A program made the translations under genes and the position numbers. DNA of 64,000 nucleotides, taken from the NCBI GenBank assembly GCA_020310875.1, contig CM035417.1, forward strand, positions 87,306,440 to 87,370,439, given 5' to 3'. The stretch is from Ceratopteris richardii. Lineage: Eukaryota > Streptophyta > Polypodiopsida > Polypodiales > Pteridaceae. Under the pieces are notes generated by a model. That model ran no database searches. It had not been told where the DNA came from and was given only the letters and a program-made list of their open reading frames with translations. Numbering within the stretch: position 1 is the stretch's first letter; every line of letters begins with the position of its first letter. Of the stretch, positions 41,680-52,871 are shown in pieces.

Positions 41680-43340
41680 TCATCTCTCTCTCATCCACTC
41701 TTTCGGTTTCTTGATTCGTTCTAGTGCTTCCTGTCTGGCTTCTTCTCGTATCCTTTCTTCCTCGATGCATCTATTTTTACCCCTTATTAGTTGTAACATC
41801 ATCTCTTCCATCAATGGCTCTAAGTATTTTTTTACTCGACATCCACTGATATAATTTGGCAATACTGCTCCATCTAGAGTTGCTAAGTTGATGGCTCTGC
41901 TGGTGGATATGCGATTGATGATTAATGGGCCATATCCTCTTTTCTGCAATTTCTTAGCGTGTTGTTTCAGGGTATATACCAAAACTAAATCTCCTTCCTT
42001 CAAATTTTTATCTTTAATATGAGCATCAAAATATGCCTTCTGTAGCTTTTTAGCAGCATAAATCCCTGCTACTGCTTGTAGCCTAATTTCATGTAACTGC
42101 GCTATTTGATCCAATTGAGCTGAGAGTTCATGTCCCGTCCACTCATAAGTTGTTGCTACTCTGAGAGTGGGTATTAAGAAATCAATTGGCAAGATAGCAT
42201 TCTGTCCATACACTAGGTTAAAAGAAGTAGTTCCTACGGTGGTCTTGTAAGCTACTCAGAATACCCATAAAGCGTGATGTAATTGTTTATCCCAATCAGG
42301 TCAACCAATTTTCATAATTTTAGTGAGAACTGTGCACAAGATTTTATTTGAACTTTCAGCTTGTCCATTGGCTTGTGGGTGATAAGGGGCTGATTTCTTA
42401 TGAATTACCAAGAATTCAGTCAGTAAGGCTTCTATAACTTCATTCACAAAGTGTGTGCCTCTATCACTCACAATTTCTATCGGCAATCCAAATCTAGTGA
42501 AAACGTTCTCGAAGAGAAACTTGGCCGTAGTCCTTGCATCGTTTTTCTTGGTAGCTTTGGCTTCAACCCATTTGGTCAGATAGTCTGAGGCTACAATTAT
42601 ATACTCGGCATGGGATCCTTTAGCTGGGGGGCTAATAGGTCCTATGAAGTCTATTCCCCATTTAGTAAAAGCTCTGGCACTCATCATGGGTTTTAATGGC
42701 ATTTCATCCCTTCTAACTGGATATTTTGTTCATTGACAAGTATCACATCATTGTACATATGTTTCTGCATCTTGATGTAGAGTTGGCCACCACATTGCAG
42801 CAAAGAGAATCATTTTTGCTATTTTATCTGCAGAGAAATGTCCTCCTACAGCTCCTGTATGAGCCATCTCTAAAACAGCAAGATACTCGTCTTCGTGAAT
42901 GCACATTCGCAAATGATTATCCCTTCCTCGCTTAAAGAGTTGTTTTCCTATAAGAGCATAGTCCTTGCTTTGTTCTACAAGTGCTCGTTTTCTTGCTAGA
43001 GTGGCTCCTTCTGGGTACTCTTGGGTCTTCAAGAATTTCACCAGAGGCATGCTCCATCTTGGTGCTACGGTGGAGTAGCACAGAGTGGAGTTCTCTTCTG
43101 GATTCCGTTCTTGACAGGTTGGGCAGGCTGATACATAGTTATGCGCATCCCTCTACATGGTTGGCCAATATATGCCCAATCTCCTTAGTGTTTGCCATGT
43201 TCTGTTCGCATTTAGATGAGTTTTCCATTGATTTACATGTGCTTTTTGAAGCCACATTTCTTGTTCCTCTTCTTCTACACATCTCATGAGTAATCCATTT
43301 GAGTCTTGGTGATATAAACTTCCAACAATGATATGAAGGT
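41680..43340 (-). pseudogene. Gypsy H integrase with two H2C2 modules
   Basis: On the minus strand, a first zinc module (about 43270-43115: KAHVNQWKTHLN, TLRRLGIYWPTM, CPTCQ) has a stop just after WPTM. A linker (MPLVKFLKTQEYPEGATLARKRALV at 43050) and a second, canonical module follow (AHTGAVGGHF, WWPTLHQDAETY; 42880-42750). The catalytic core comes next (42702-42301) with GIDFIGPISPP, ASDYLTKW, SDRGTHFVN and HPQANGQAESSNK, so D, D and E are all kept. The C-terminal part (42213-41680) begins MYGQNAILPIDF and is basic at its end. Stops or shifts separate the blocks near 42720 and 42250. No chromodomain is seen, in line with a non-chromovirus (Athila/Tat side) lineage. Confidence 0.85.
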
Positions 43341-43550
43341 TTTTAGTCTTCCATAGGTCTTGGGTTCAGTTTGGTGTGATCCCATTTTTAGGTCCATACG
43401 TGAGTATAGGGATCAACTTTTCTACCCATTGGGGGCATACTTCGAGGTTGAACAAGTATGTGTCAAGCAGATCATCTGGTACTTTCCCCATGTGTCATTC
43501 TTGATAAGTGATCTGCTCTTATGTGGGTATTTCCTTTCTTGACTACTACT

Positions 43551-44138
43551 TCAAAATAGAAACCATTGTACTAGTCGTCCCGTATTACATGGCTTATTGA
43601 CTAAGTACAGTAGGGCTTGATGATCAATGAAGAATTTGAATTTGTTCGCCAATAAATAGTGTCGAAACTTCTTTACTGCGTATACCATTCCTAGGCCTTC
43701 TCTTTCAGTCATGGTATAATTGCGTTCTGCTTGATTCAATTGTCTACTGGCATAGGCTATAGGGTGATCTAACTTTTCTGCATCGGCGGGTTGAGCTAGG
43801 ATGCAACCAATGGCAAACTTGGAAGCATCAACATGAATGTGAAAGGGCTTGTTCCAATTAGGTACTCGAAGGATTGGGGCTGAACTCAATCGACTCTTTA
43901 ATTCGTTAAAGGCCTTTTCACATTCTTCAGTCCAGTTGAAGTGAGTCAATAATGCATAAAGAGGTCTAGCAATTATGGCATACATATGTATAAATCTTCG
44001 GTAGTAACCGTAATGTCCCATAAATGCTTGTACTTCTTTAGCAGTCTTAGGTCTCGGTAAATCCAGAATTACTTTGATTTTGTCTTCATCAGTTGAAATT
44101 CCATTTTTAGAGACAATATGTCCTAATATCTTTCCTTG
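43551..44138 (-). pseudogene. Gypsy H RT end and RNase H
   Basis: Same frame as the protease-RT part, after a TGA at 44139. It reads QGKILGHIVSKNGIS, then RNase H with HVDASKFAIGCILAQP, TMTEREGLGMVYAVKKF and FIDHQALLYLVNKP, so the acidic residues of a Ty3-type RNase H are present. A small deletion after RLVQWFLF (43551) shifts the frame, and the remainder to about 43440 reads FEVVVKKGNTHIRADHLSR in another frame. No second (archaeal-type) RNase H is visible. Confidence 0.88.
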
Positions 44139-46415
44139 TCAAACCATGAAGACACATTTTTTTGGGTTGAGGCATACTCTATATTGTCGACATTTGGCAA
44201 AGATCTTTCCTAGTTCAGGGATATGCTCTGATTGTATAGCTGAATAAGTACATAAATCATCCACGTATACCTCCATACTCTTTCTCAAGAACTCCTTGAA
44301 TACATGGCACATCAATCTTTGGAAAGTGGCTGGGGCATTGGTTAGGCCGAAAGGCATAACCCTGAAGGCGTATATTCCCCATTCAGTTGCAAACGCTGTT
44401 TTATGTTGGTCCTCAAGAGCAATGGCTACCTGATTATACCCTGAAAAGCCGTCCAAAAAATTGTAAACTTCCTTCCCTACCACTCTTTCCAGAAGATGAT
44501 CCGTGATGGGTAATGGGTAACTATCCCTTATGGTAGCGGCATTTACTTTTTTCAGATATATGCATACTCTTAACTTACCATTCTTTTTCGGTACGACCAC
44601 CAAAAGTGACACCCATTTCGTGTGTTCAATCTCATATATGAACCCAGCATCTAATAGTTTATCTATCTCTTCTTTAATCTTCGTTGAGTAAACATCGTTA
44701 TATGTGTATGGTCTTTGTTTGGAAGGTTTAGCTTCAGATGTCATAGGGATTCCATGTGCACATATAGATGGATCTACTCCTTTCAAATCCTTATATGTAC
44801 AGGCAAAGACATCCCTGTATTCCCTTATGAGTCGTATTAATTCTTGTTCTTCCTCCATTGAGACATCCTGTCCTATAAAAGTACATCGTTCTTCTCCTTC
44901 CTCTAAGGTTACTACTATTTTCTTGGTCTGTTCTTTGTTGTCATATGCTATTCCTGACTGTGCTTCTCGTTTTGGCATTTGAATAGCAATTCTTCTCTCT
45001 TCTACTTCATATTTTTTGAAGTGGGCGGGCACTTCAAATTGGTCTTGAGGCTTGTTTTCTTTGTCATTTTTTGCTTTATCTAATCCAAGCTCCTCATCCT
45101 GTGTTGGTTCTTGATTTATTTCATTAGTTATGACACTTACTTCTTGATTTCCACTTTCTATTTCCATTTGCTCTTGCTCCATTTCAATGCTCTCATAATC
45201 CTCCTTCCATTCATTTTCTATCACTTCCCCTTCTTCAACCTCTTGAAGAACTACCACGTATAGAATAACGTCAAATCCTTCCTCATCAATGCATTCATTC
45301 ATGGTTATCACTTCTTCGTTTACACACACATCGAGAGTAGCTAAAATATCCATCCAACCATGAGGTTCAAATTCTTCATCTAGGAATATTTGCGGTATAT
45401 AGGCTGGATCTTGTACAGATCTAGCAACTCCTTGCCTTTGCTTCCATCGTTTCCTCCTATCCTCTTCCTTTTTCGCAATTTGGCATATCCATAGATGAGT
45501 GTCTTCATTCATCCACGATTGATCACTTGAACCTATACTATGAATCGACTGATTATCTTCCTCCTTATGAATCTGATTCCATTGTAAGGGGGGAACATCT
45601 TGATATGTATATGTGTGGAGATTTATTCTTGTGGTGGTTCCTTCATGCTGTAGGTATACATCGTCTTTTCCCCAATCTTGCACTACCTTTAGTTGTCTCA
45701 TGAAAGGTCTTCCAAGTATCATTTCATAATTGCTAGGCCTTTCAAATTGACATATCGGTAAGGTGTGCTCGAACTCAACTCCACAAGTGGTAAAAACTAC
45801 CCGTTCCAATAATCCCAAGGGTCTTTCAGTGTGTCCATCTACCATTTGTATCTTCATGCGTGTTGGTCTTAAAGCTGGTTTTCCCCATTTCTCCCATATT
45901 TCTCTAGTAGCAATTCCTACTCCAGCTCCAGAATCTAAGATGGCTTTAGTAGTGTAACCTCTATAGGTAATTGGAAGGCACGTGTTTCCTTCATCTCCCT
46001 CACTAAAATCTCCAACCTTGTCGACTGTGATTTTTACTGTGTTTACTTCATCAGACATCTCCTTTTCTTCCGCCTTGATCTCCAATTGGCTGGTCAGTTT
46101 CTCCTTCAAATGTGGTTTCATCCTCAATAGTTCTTCCAATGTCAGAGTACAAGGGATTTTTACTTTTTTAAGATGTTGTATGAGATTCGATGTTTTGACT
46201 GATGGGTTCGGTCCTTTTTTCCTTATCGAGGGAATGCAATATAATTCTGAATTATGTTCGTACTCTCCTGTGTAATTTGGCAACACCTTTACACTATCAT
46301 TTTCTTTGTCACTTGGGTCAATTGGTATTAATTCTTCTGAATTTAGTTCAGGTATGGAGTCTTCAATTTCACCTTCTGCTTCTAGCTCCTCAAAGGGTGG
46401 TTCAATTCCTTCCAC
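44139..46415 (-). pseudogene. Gypsy H protease and reverse transcriptase
   Basis: Open frame of 758 codons. The first 120 residues are the acidic gag tail and spacer. Protease follows with KAILDSGAGVGIAT (near 45940) and ILGRPFMRQL. A long acidic spacer with DEEFEPHGW leads to RT: LDAGFIYEIEHTKWVS, VVVPKKNGKLRVC, FRVMPFGLTNAPATFQR and the catalytic VYVDDLC (about 44265). It ends at TGA 44139-44141, where Gypsy I reads MIRQGKILGH; a CGA or AGA codon was probably lost. Sequence is about two-thirds alike with Gypsy I. Gag would be expected upstream on the same strand; instead a gag segment in opposite orientation starts at 46428. Confidence 0.92.
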
Positions 46416-46427
46416 TTGAGCTGTTAG

Positions 46428-48560
46428 ACCCTAATAATTTTCAAAACATGGAACAAGTCTATCAAGATATGATTGAAGAATTCACTAAATCTAAGATTAA
46501 AAATAATTCCTCCTCATTGATCCATAGCTTTAAGCAAGCTCCTACAGAATCAGTGAGATTGGTAGCAAGAAGATTCAAACAATATGTGGATAGGTGCCCA
46601 GTAGAAGAGAGACCGACTCAAAACAAAATGGTGTCATTGTTTTTGGAAGGATTAATGAATGGATCATTGAGATCTCTGGTATATGTGAAAAGAGTACAAA
46701 CTTTGCAAGATTGTATGAAGGAATGTATCGACCTAGAAGACAACCTAGCCAAGGATCTGAAAATACCTCAAGGTAGTATCAAAAGTGAAGATTCAGCCAG
46801 CAACACATCAAACCCTAAGAACAATGTAGAGGAAATAGCCAACTTAGTAGCAAAAAAGTTGAATGTTCAAGGAGAGAGGAACTACCCCAACAACCCAATG
46901 AAAGTTCCCATGCTTAGAAGATGTATGCATTGTGGAGGTGATCATCCCTCTCATTTGTGCACTAGGGGAGTAGTTCCACCACTTTCTTATGCTTACAATA
47001 GACCACCTATTCCGGGCCCTCTACAATATTGCAGCATAGAACAAAAGTATACAAATCATGGCACGGAAAATTGTCCTTACAATAGGCAATCAAGACCTGC
47101 ACAACCTGTCATGAGAACTTATGGATACCCTCAAAGAGATTTAGGAGGAGAAGCCTTCATATATCCCACACATCAGCAGCAGACACCAGCACCACGACCA
47201 TATGCCTATCAAAGTTACAATCAACCACAACCGGTGTTAGGACAATAACCACCCCATCCTCAGAATGTTGTCTCAGTGCAAGTAGCTCGAGAGGAAGAAA
47301 ACCCAAAGAGAGCAATAGTACCAGCCACACCATTGTCTAGCAATGAACCATATGACTCATCTTATGACCATAGTCAAGGAAACTATCCCAGTTATGAGAG
47401 CCCTATAATAGAATATGGGCAAATGTACGAACCATATGCATATGGCATGGAAGTGCCAGATAGTTCCTACAGATATGAGCAGGACTATGTGTCATTGATG
47501 TACACAGCCCCCAGGGCACCCATACCCCCCCGATTTATGAACAGACCGCCTGTACCTAGAGGACCATGTTATAGATGCGGAGATGATCATTATATCAGAG
47601 AATGTACACTACCAAACCCACCACCACCACCACGAGTCTGGGAAGGATACTGTAGTGATTGTGGTAAAGAACATCTTTTCAGAGATTGCCCCAAGAACCC
47701 CAACAAAGTTAACTCTAACGTGCAAATTAACCTGATAGAAGTGATAGAGTCATCAGGGAGTGATAAGGAGTACACTGTACCATTGAAAGCAATAACTAGA
47801 GCCAAAGCTAGAGAGACCCCAAAAAAAATTGAAGAAAATGATCAAGGTGACAGAGAAATGAACATACCTACACCTCAAATAATTGAAGATTCGGAAGAGC
47901 CTGAGAAAAGTGTTACAAGTAAACGAACACAGAGATGGAAGAACCGTAGAGATAGGATGAAGGAAAAGAAACTACAACAAAAGAAGGAAAATGAAAAGAG
48001 AAAAAAAAATCCAAAAGAGAAACAGAAATTTGAAGAAGAAAATAAAAATGGAAATTATAAAAAAGAAGAGGTAGGATCAGTTTTAGCAGATCCCATGCCT
48101 GAAGAATTAGCCATATGGATTCAGGCGTACAAGGCACGACTAAGAGCATGACCTACCATAGAACAACATGAAAGAGAATATGCTCGAGGAGACTTAGAAA
48201 AAGAAAGGTTGGAGATATGCAATAAATTAATTGAAGTAGCTCAACAGACGTTAGAAAAACCTGTTCTTCAATTACCCAAATCACGAAGTCCTGAAAGAGA
48301 ATTCCAAGAGTGTGTCATCCCTAAGGACCCCGAGAAACCTGAAGCAGGTGAGACACATAATGGAAATTTCTATGAGGATGAAAGGGAAGGATCCATTGTC
48401 CCCGAAGTAGACGGAGAATGGCCTAAAGACTGTGGGCAAGAGTCCAAGAAGACTGGTGGAAAAATCGATATAAAAAGTAAAACAAAACTCAAAACGTTGA
48501 AAAGCAAAAACGTACGCAAATAAAACTAAAACAAAAGCAAACATACGTTCAACTTTAAAA
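46428..48560 (+). pseudogene. inverted Gypsy gag segment (H-type), C-terminal two-thirds
   Basis: Plus-strand reading homologous to Gypsy I gag from SSLIHSFKQAPTESVRL (about 46511) to the tail near 48523, in one frame broken by TAA 47246-47248 and a TGA at 48149-48151. It has three zinc knuckles of the spacing CX2CX3HX4C: CMHCGGDHPSHLC (near 46925), CYRCGDDHYIREC (near 47570) and CSDCGKEHLFRDC (near 47655). The 5' part of gag is missing. It lies back to back with the H protease-RT gene (46415), so the gag-pol gene has been turned inside out at about 46425. The C-terminal reading (48209-48523) leads naturally into the start of the 46415 frame when the segment is flipped, which supports origin from the same element. 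Confidence 0.85.
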
Positions 48561-48975
48561 GCAAAAACTATGGCGATTAAAAAGATACCATTGTATAATA
48601 AACTAAGATTGGTTGCTTTTCATAGCTCTTGCCGCATGTTTTATTGCTTTTGTTTTATTTCAAAAGCACCAATGTGGGAGGATCATACAAGCTATATAAA
48701 GAAGCAAGGCTCATCTTTTGGGACATCATCTATCATCTTATGGTACAAGGAGCTCTTCCTATCATTGAAGATAGGAGAACCTTGAAGATGGAGGCTATAC
48801 ACACTTGAAGATGGAGGCTATACATGATGAAGTGAAGGAATTTTTCTACACTTGTTTGAAGTGGTGGAGATAATTATACACATCTATTATGAGTTTGGGT
48901 CCTTCTTTTTTACTGGTCCACTTTCAACTTGTGGATGAGCCCTTTGTTTGTTTGAGACTTGATTTTCAACACTCC
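48561..48975 (-). repeat. 3' LTR of Copia K
   Basis: On the minus strand it starts TGTTGAAAATC at 48975, directly after the polypurine tract GACTTGAGGGGGAG. A short direct repeat (GAAGATGGAGGCTATACA twice, about 48784-48828 on the plus strand) lies inside. The outer end at about 48560 is where the Gypsy gag segment begins, so the LTR may be truncated. Confidence 0.65.
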
Positions 48976-49090
48976 CCCTCAAGTCTTAATGCCTAGCTCC
49001 TTCATTCCAATGCATGACTTGAAGTATTATAGCTTTACTCCATCCAATGCTTTGGTAAACATATATGCATATTGATCCTTTGTACTAACA
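48976..49090 (-). pseudogene. Copia K, RNase H C-terminal end
   Basis: The minus strand reads HVSTKDQYAYMFTKALDG and then a polypurine tract. Joined to Copia J at the shared TGTTA the reading runs in frame through the VDHV/STKD junction, so J and K are the two sides of one RNase H gene. They now lie on opposite strands, about 12 kb apart. Confidence 0.88.
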
Positions 49091-49979
49091 TGTTGCAGAG
49101 CAAAGAGAACACAAGGCAGAAAAAGAAGGGCCCCAAATTTTTTCCGATTTGGACACCCAATTTTTGTATTATAACCATTCTTGTAACATAATTTTCGTTG
49201 TAAATGCACTAGAGGAGTCCCCTAGATGCATCCCCACAGAGGATTAGAAGCTTACCCATGTAAATTAGTAGGAAATTAGCCTTTTAGTGAATAAAGTGCC
49301 GGTCTCTTGTATGAAAGGACCATTTTTAGGACACATGTATATAAGTCAATTTGTGACTCTTTGTAAGCACTTTTTGCCATTGTGAGAATCAAGAGCACAA
49401 CATTTCGAATTTGTGTCTTCTCCTCTTTGTATCATCTTCTTTGTGAGCTTGTATGCACGTGTGTTGCTTGAAAAGAGTGTTAGGAAGTGTTGTCTATCCA
49501 TGAAAGTGTTTGTTTGCTATGGTTAGGGTGTGTGCGAAGTGTAGGAAGTGCTGAAGTGTAGGAAGGTCATTCCTATTACTCAGTATTTTGCTCATAACTT
49601 GAAGTAAAAGTGCCAGAATTGAGTGAAATTATAACCATGGATGCGTATTTTCGAGAGCTTCGAAACGCATATGCTATTTGCTATATTTGGAGTTCGGAGC
49701 TGAGAGAAAAACTCAATTTACTATTGGCTACTGTTCCAAGTATCGTGCCACCATGACTGACAGTTGAAGCTTGTTTGGATTAGTCTTTGCATTGTTTGCA
49801 CTCTTTGAGAAGCACATTTGCATTGATCGTCATTTGAATGCATGTCCTCATACACTCGGCTAGGTTTTGATACTCATCGGATTGATAATTAAAGCGTGAA
49901 TCTCCACTATATGCACTTGAGGGGGATTGAGGTATAGTCTCTTTCTCCACACGTCCCTAAGTTGGTTCTTAGGTACACA
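49091..49979 (+). repeat. 5' LTR of Gypsy H, inverted
   Basis: 889 bp from TGTTGCAGAGC to GGTACACA, followed by the primer site. It is the reverse complement of 36861-37744 with about 5% differences and a few short indels. Confidence 0.9.
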
Positions 49980-49985
49980 CGTTTT

Positions 49986-50003
49986 TTGGCACCGTTGTCG
50001 GGG
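49986..50003 (+). other. primer binding site of Gypsy H
   Basis: TTGGCACCGTTGTCGGGG, the Athila/Tat-type primer site, 6 bp after the LTR. Gypsy I has nearly the same sequence at 55145-55164. Confidence 0.8.
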
Positions 50004-50530
50004 AATATCGAATCAAACCGAGGCATTCATGTGATGGTAAGTAGCTTTTTGCATTGAAGCGAGAGGAGGACTAGTGATTTTCTCTTCTTTGGTAAGTCAC
50101 ATTCATTTGCACTTACTACTTCTCACTCTTGAAGTATGTGTAGTGAGTTATTAGTCTAGGGAAGTGAGTGGAGTGAGTAGAGTAGGAGGAGGAAGGGAGC
50201 AGTAGGAAGTTAGGCTAGTTTCCATCCTTTTTTCTCTTTGTCTTTTCAGCCTTTTAATTAGGAAGAATTTTTCAAAAGGTATAAAAACCAAAAAGTGTCC
50301 CTAATCAAGTCACTTGTCTCCAAGCAAGTATCCAGAGAGAAAGCAGGCTATCGAGTATCGCGTACGGAGAATAAAGAGCTTGAAGTCGTGCAGAGAGAGA
50401 GTGAGTGTTAGAGGAGCTTGGAAAGGGATTCCAAGGTGAGCACAATGATTCTTGATGCTTAACACTCCTTCAAATTAAGTGTTTCAGTAAAACGATCTGC
50501 GTCAAGTATCGTGAAGGTTATCCAGGGGTG
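50004..50530 (+). other. leader of Gypsy H
   Basis: Purine-rich untranslated leader with no open frame that I can assign. Similarity to the element ends near 50530. Confidence 0.55.
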
Positions 50531-50807
50531 AAAAAAGTTTATTTCTGTTGCACTACCTGAGACATCAAATTGAGCCAGCATACCTCTACCTTGTATCTCC
50601 CTATCTAGAGTTGTCTAGATCACCATTTAAGCTCTACCTTGAGAGCGCATGGGTGGACAACGCCATCATCTTTGTACTTGCTGTTAGTAGAAAATTGTTG
50701 AGATTCTCCTATAGCTATTATCTTCTCTGCTACTACTCCTATGTTATTTTGCGTAACTATTGTCTTACAGCTTGCACCTACCAGATAATGTTTACTTTAC
50801 AGTATTA
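50531..50807 (+). other. unassigned stretch
   Basis: An 86-codon frame (50548-50808) rich in Tyr and Leu shows no similarity I recognise. It lies between the Gypsy H leader and Copia L. Confidence 0.3.
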
Positions 50808-52258
50808 GACTGTGAAAGTGCAGAGGAGCTTTGGAAGAAGTTATGCAATACATATGAAAAAGAGACGGCATAAAATACTTAGAAAATGGATATGGATAAT
50901 GAAATGAAAGCAATATTGCTGTTATGCACCCTACCATCATCATGGGACACGTTTTGTACAACTATTAGAAATAGTGCACCTGGTGGTAAACTCATCTATG
51001 ATGACATATGTGGAGCACTCTTGAGTGAGGAGATTCATAGAAAATCTATGGTTGGCACTCAGAGCGGAGATGCATATAATGTTCATGATCCTTACCAAGG
51101 AAAGAATCAGCAACGTGGCAGGAGAAAAAACAAGGAAAAGAATGGTCAACGGAATAATACTAGAAGTAAATCAAGGAAGAGGGATATCGAATGCCATTAT
51201 TGTCATAAGAAAGGACATATGAAGAAAGACTGTTATGCATTACAGAATGCTAAAGGTAAAGGATAGAATGTTGATGGGCATGTTAAGCAATTACCTGCAC
51301 CATCTACTTCAATTGTGAAGATTGAAGAGATTAATGCTATTTCTGATGATGCTGATGTGTTGACACTTGATAGTCCTATGCCAATTGAGGCTCTTATGGC
51401 TGATTCTCTTTCCCACACATGGCCACTAGATTATGGTGCTTCTTTCCATGTGACACCACACAGAGAGTGGTTCTCTAATTATGCAGCAAAGTCTCTTGGT
51501 ACCATGAGACTTGGTGACGCTTACCAGTGTGACATTGTGGGGATTGGAGATGTGGTTGTGCAGTTAATTGATGGTTCAAAATTTACTATGCATAATGCAT
51601 GCCATGTACCTCAGTTATCACGTAGTTTGATGTCAGTTGTTCAACTTGATGACCTTGGTTACAAGGTGTTCTATGCTCAATCAATTGTATATCAAAGGGC
51701 AATATGGTTATTGCAAAAGGAAGAAAAGTTGGCTCACTTTATCCTTTATTTGTATCACAGAAAGAACGCTTGTTAGCTCTTACTAAGTAGCCTATGGCTT
51801 GTATTTGACATGGTCATTTGGGCCATATATCTCGTAGTGGAATGGAAAATCTTTCTCGTTATGGCTACTTACCTGTGTTATCTTTCTTTGATTTTTCATT
51901 TTGTGAGCATTGTCAATATGGAAAGCAAACCAGAAATGTGCATAGAATGCATATTGACTCTTCAATTCAGCCTTTAGATCCTTCATACAGATGTGTGTGG
52001 ACCTATGCCCACTAGGTCCTTAGGTGGTTCTCTTTACTTTGTCACTTTCATAGATGATGCTACTAAAAAATTCTGGGTATATCCTATTAAATCGAAGGAT
52101 GAGGTATTCCCTACTTTCAGAAAATGGCTTGCTTCAATTGAGACTAAAAAAGGAACTAAGCTCAAGGCTTTACGTTTAGATAATGGGGGTGAGTACACCT
52201 CACATGAATTCAGTGTTTTTTGTTAGTCTAGAGCGATTCGTAGAGAGTTTATAGCTCC
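50808..52258 (+). pseudogene. Copia L gag to integrase, 3' truncated
   Basis: Plus-strand remnant of a third Copia family. UBN2-type gag tail (AILLLCTLPSSWDTF near 50915) and a basic stretch lead to the zinc knuckle CHYCHKKGHMKKDC (51191-51232, CX2CX4HX4C), with a stop at 51264. In the protease the catalytic triad reads DYG in PLDYGASFHVTPH (near 51433). Pre-integrase follows (HGHLGHISRSGM, CEHCQYGKQTRN; the Trp before HGHLGH is now TGA). The integrase start has VTFIDDATKKFWVYP and RLDNGGEYTS (near 52180). The reading stops at about 52258 where a CACTA-like end begins, before the catalytic Glu block. RT and RNase H are absent. Confidence 0.87.
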
Positions 52259-52495
52259 CACTACAACACATTAAGGGCATACCGATGATCGGCATACCGA
52301 CGGTCACGGGTCGGCATCGATATGACCATCGAAACATTTTGGAAAATCGAATAGGCAATGGACGTGTTGGTACAGCTGCGTCAGTAATAGCGTCGATATA
52401 AGCATCAGTATACCTGTCAGTAATTTACTAGAAACTACCGACGCTCATACGGATGCTCATACCAACACCCTATTTTAACCGGGCCCGAGAGAAAA
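52259..52495 (+). mobile_element. CACTA-like transposon end, fragment
   Basis: The join with Copia L is CACTACAACA, the terminal motif of plant CACTA (En/Spm) transposons. Subterminal TACCGACGG/TACCGATG-like motifs follow in both orientations (about 52278-52465), as in that superfamily. No transposase and no opposite end (TTGTAGTG) was found, so it is a short truncated piece. Confidence 0.5.
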
Positions 52496-52871
52496 AATTC
52501 GACATTTCGAGCGTTTCGAAACTAGATCTTCTACTATTGAATTTGCACGCATGAACAACTAATCTCTGTTTGTCACTCTTTCTCTCTCTCTCTCTCCCTC
52601 CCTCCCTCTCTCTCTCCCCCTCCCTCTCTCTCTCTTTCTCTAAGCACACCTCTATTTTTCTAAATCTGAAGTTTTGGTAAGTATATCGCACATACTGTAG
52701 GACTCTTTTTTCTTTGTTTATGTTTTTTCTTTTCTAATATCTTCTCTCTTTAGTTTTGCAAGAGATTTTGGGATCAAGTCTTTGGAAATTCGACAAAGGA
52801 CAAGTTCAAGTTGATTTTGATGACAATGATTCAAACAATTACATCAATGTAAGTGATTGTTTTTTTTTTGA
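52496..52871. other. unassigned stretch with a CT-rich microsatellite
   Basis: A polypyrimidine run (CTCT/CCCT units) fills about 52577-52641. The rest has no coding signal. Short T-rich tracts occur near 52705-52760. Confidence 0.5.

Noticed and set aside
46202-46427. N-terminal 75 residues of the plus-strand gag frame as the gag start
   Set aside because: This part is antisense to the Gypsy H protease frame; gag similarity begins only at about 46428.
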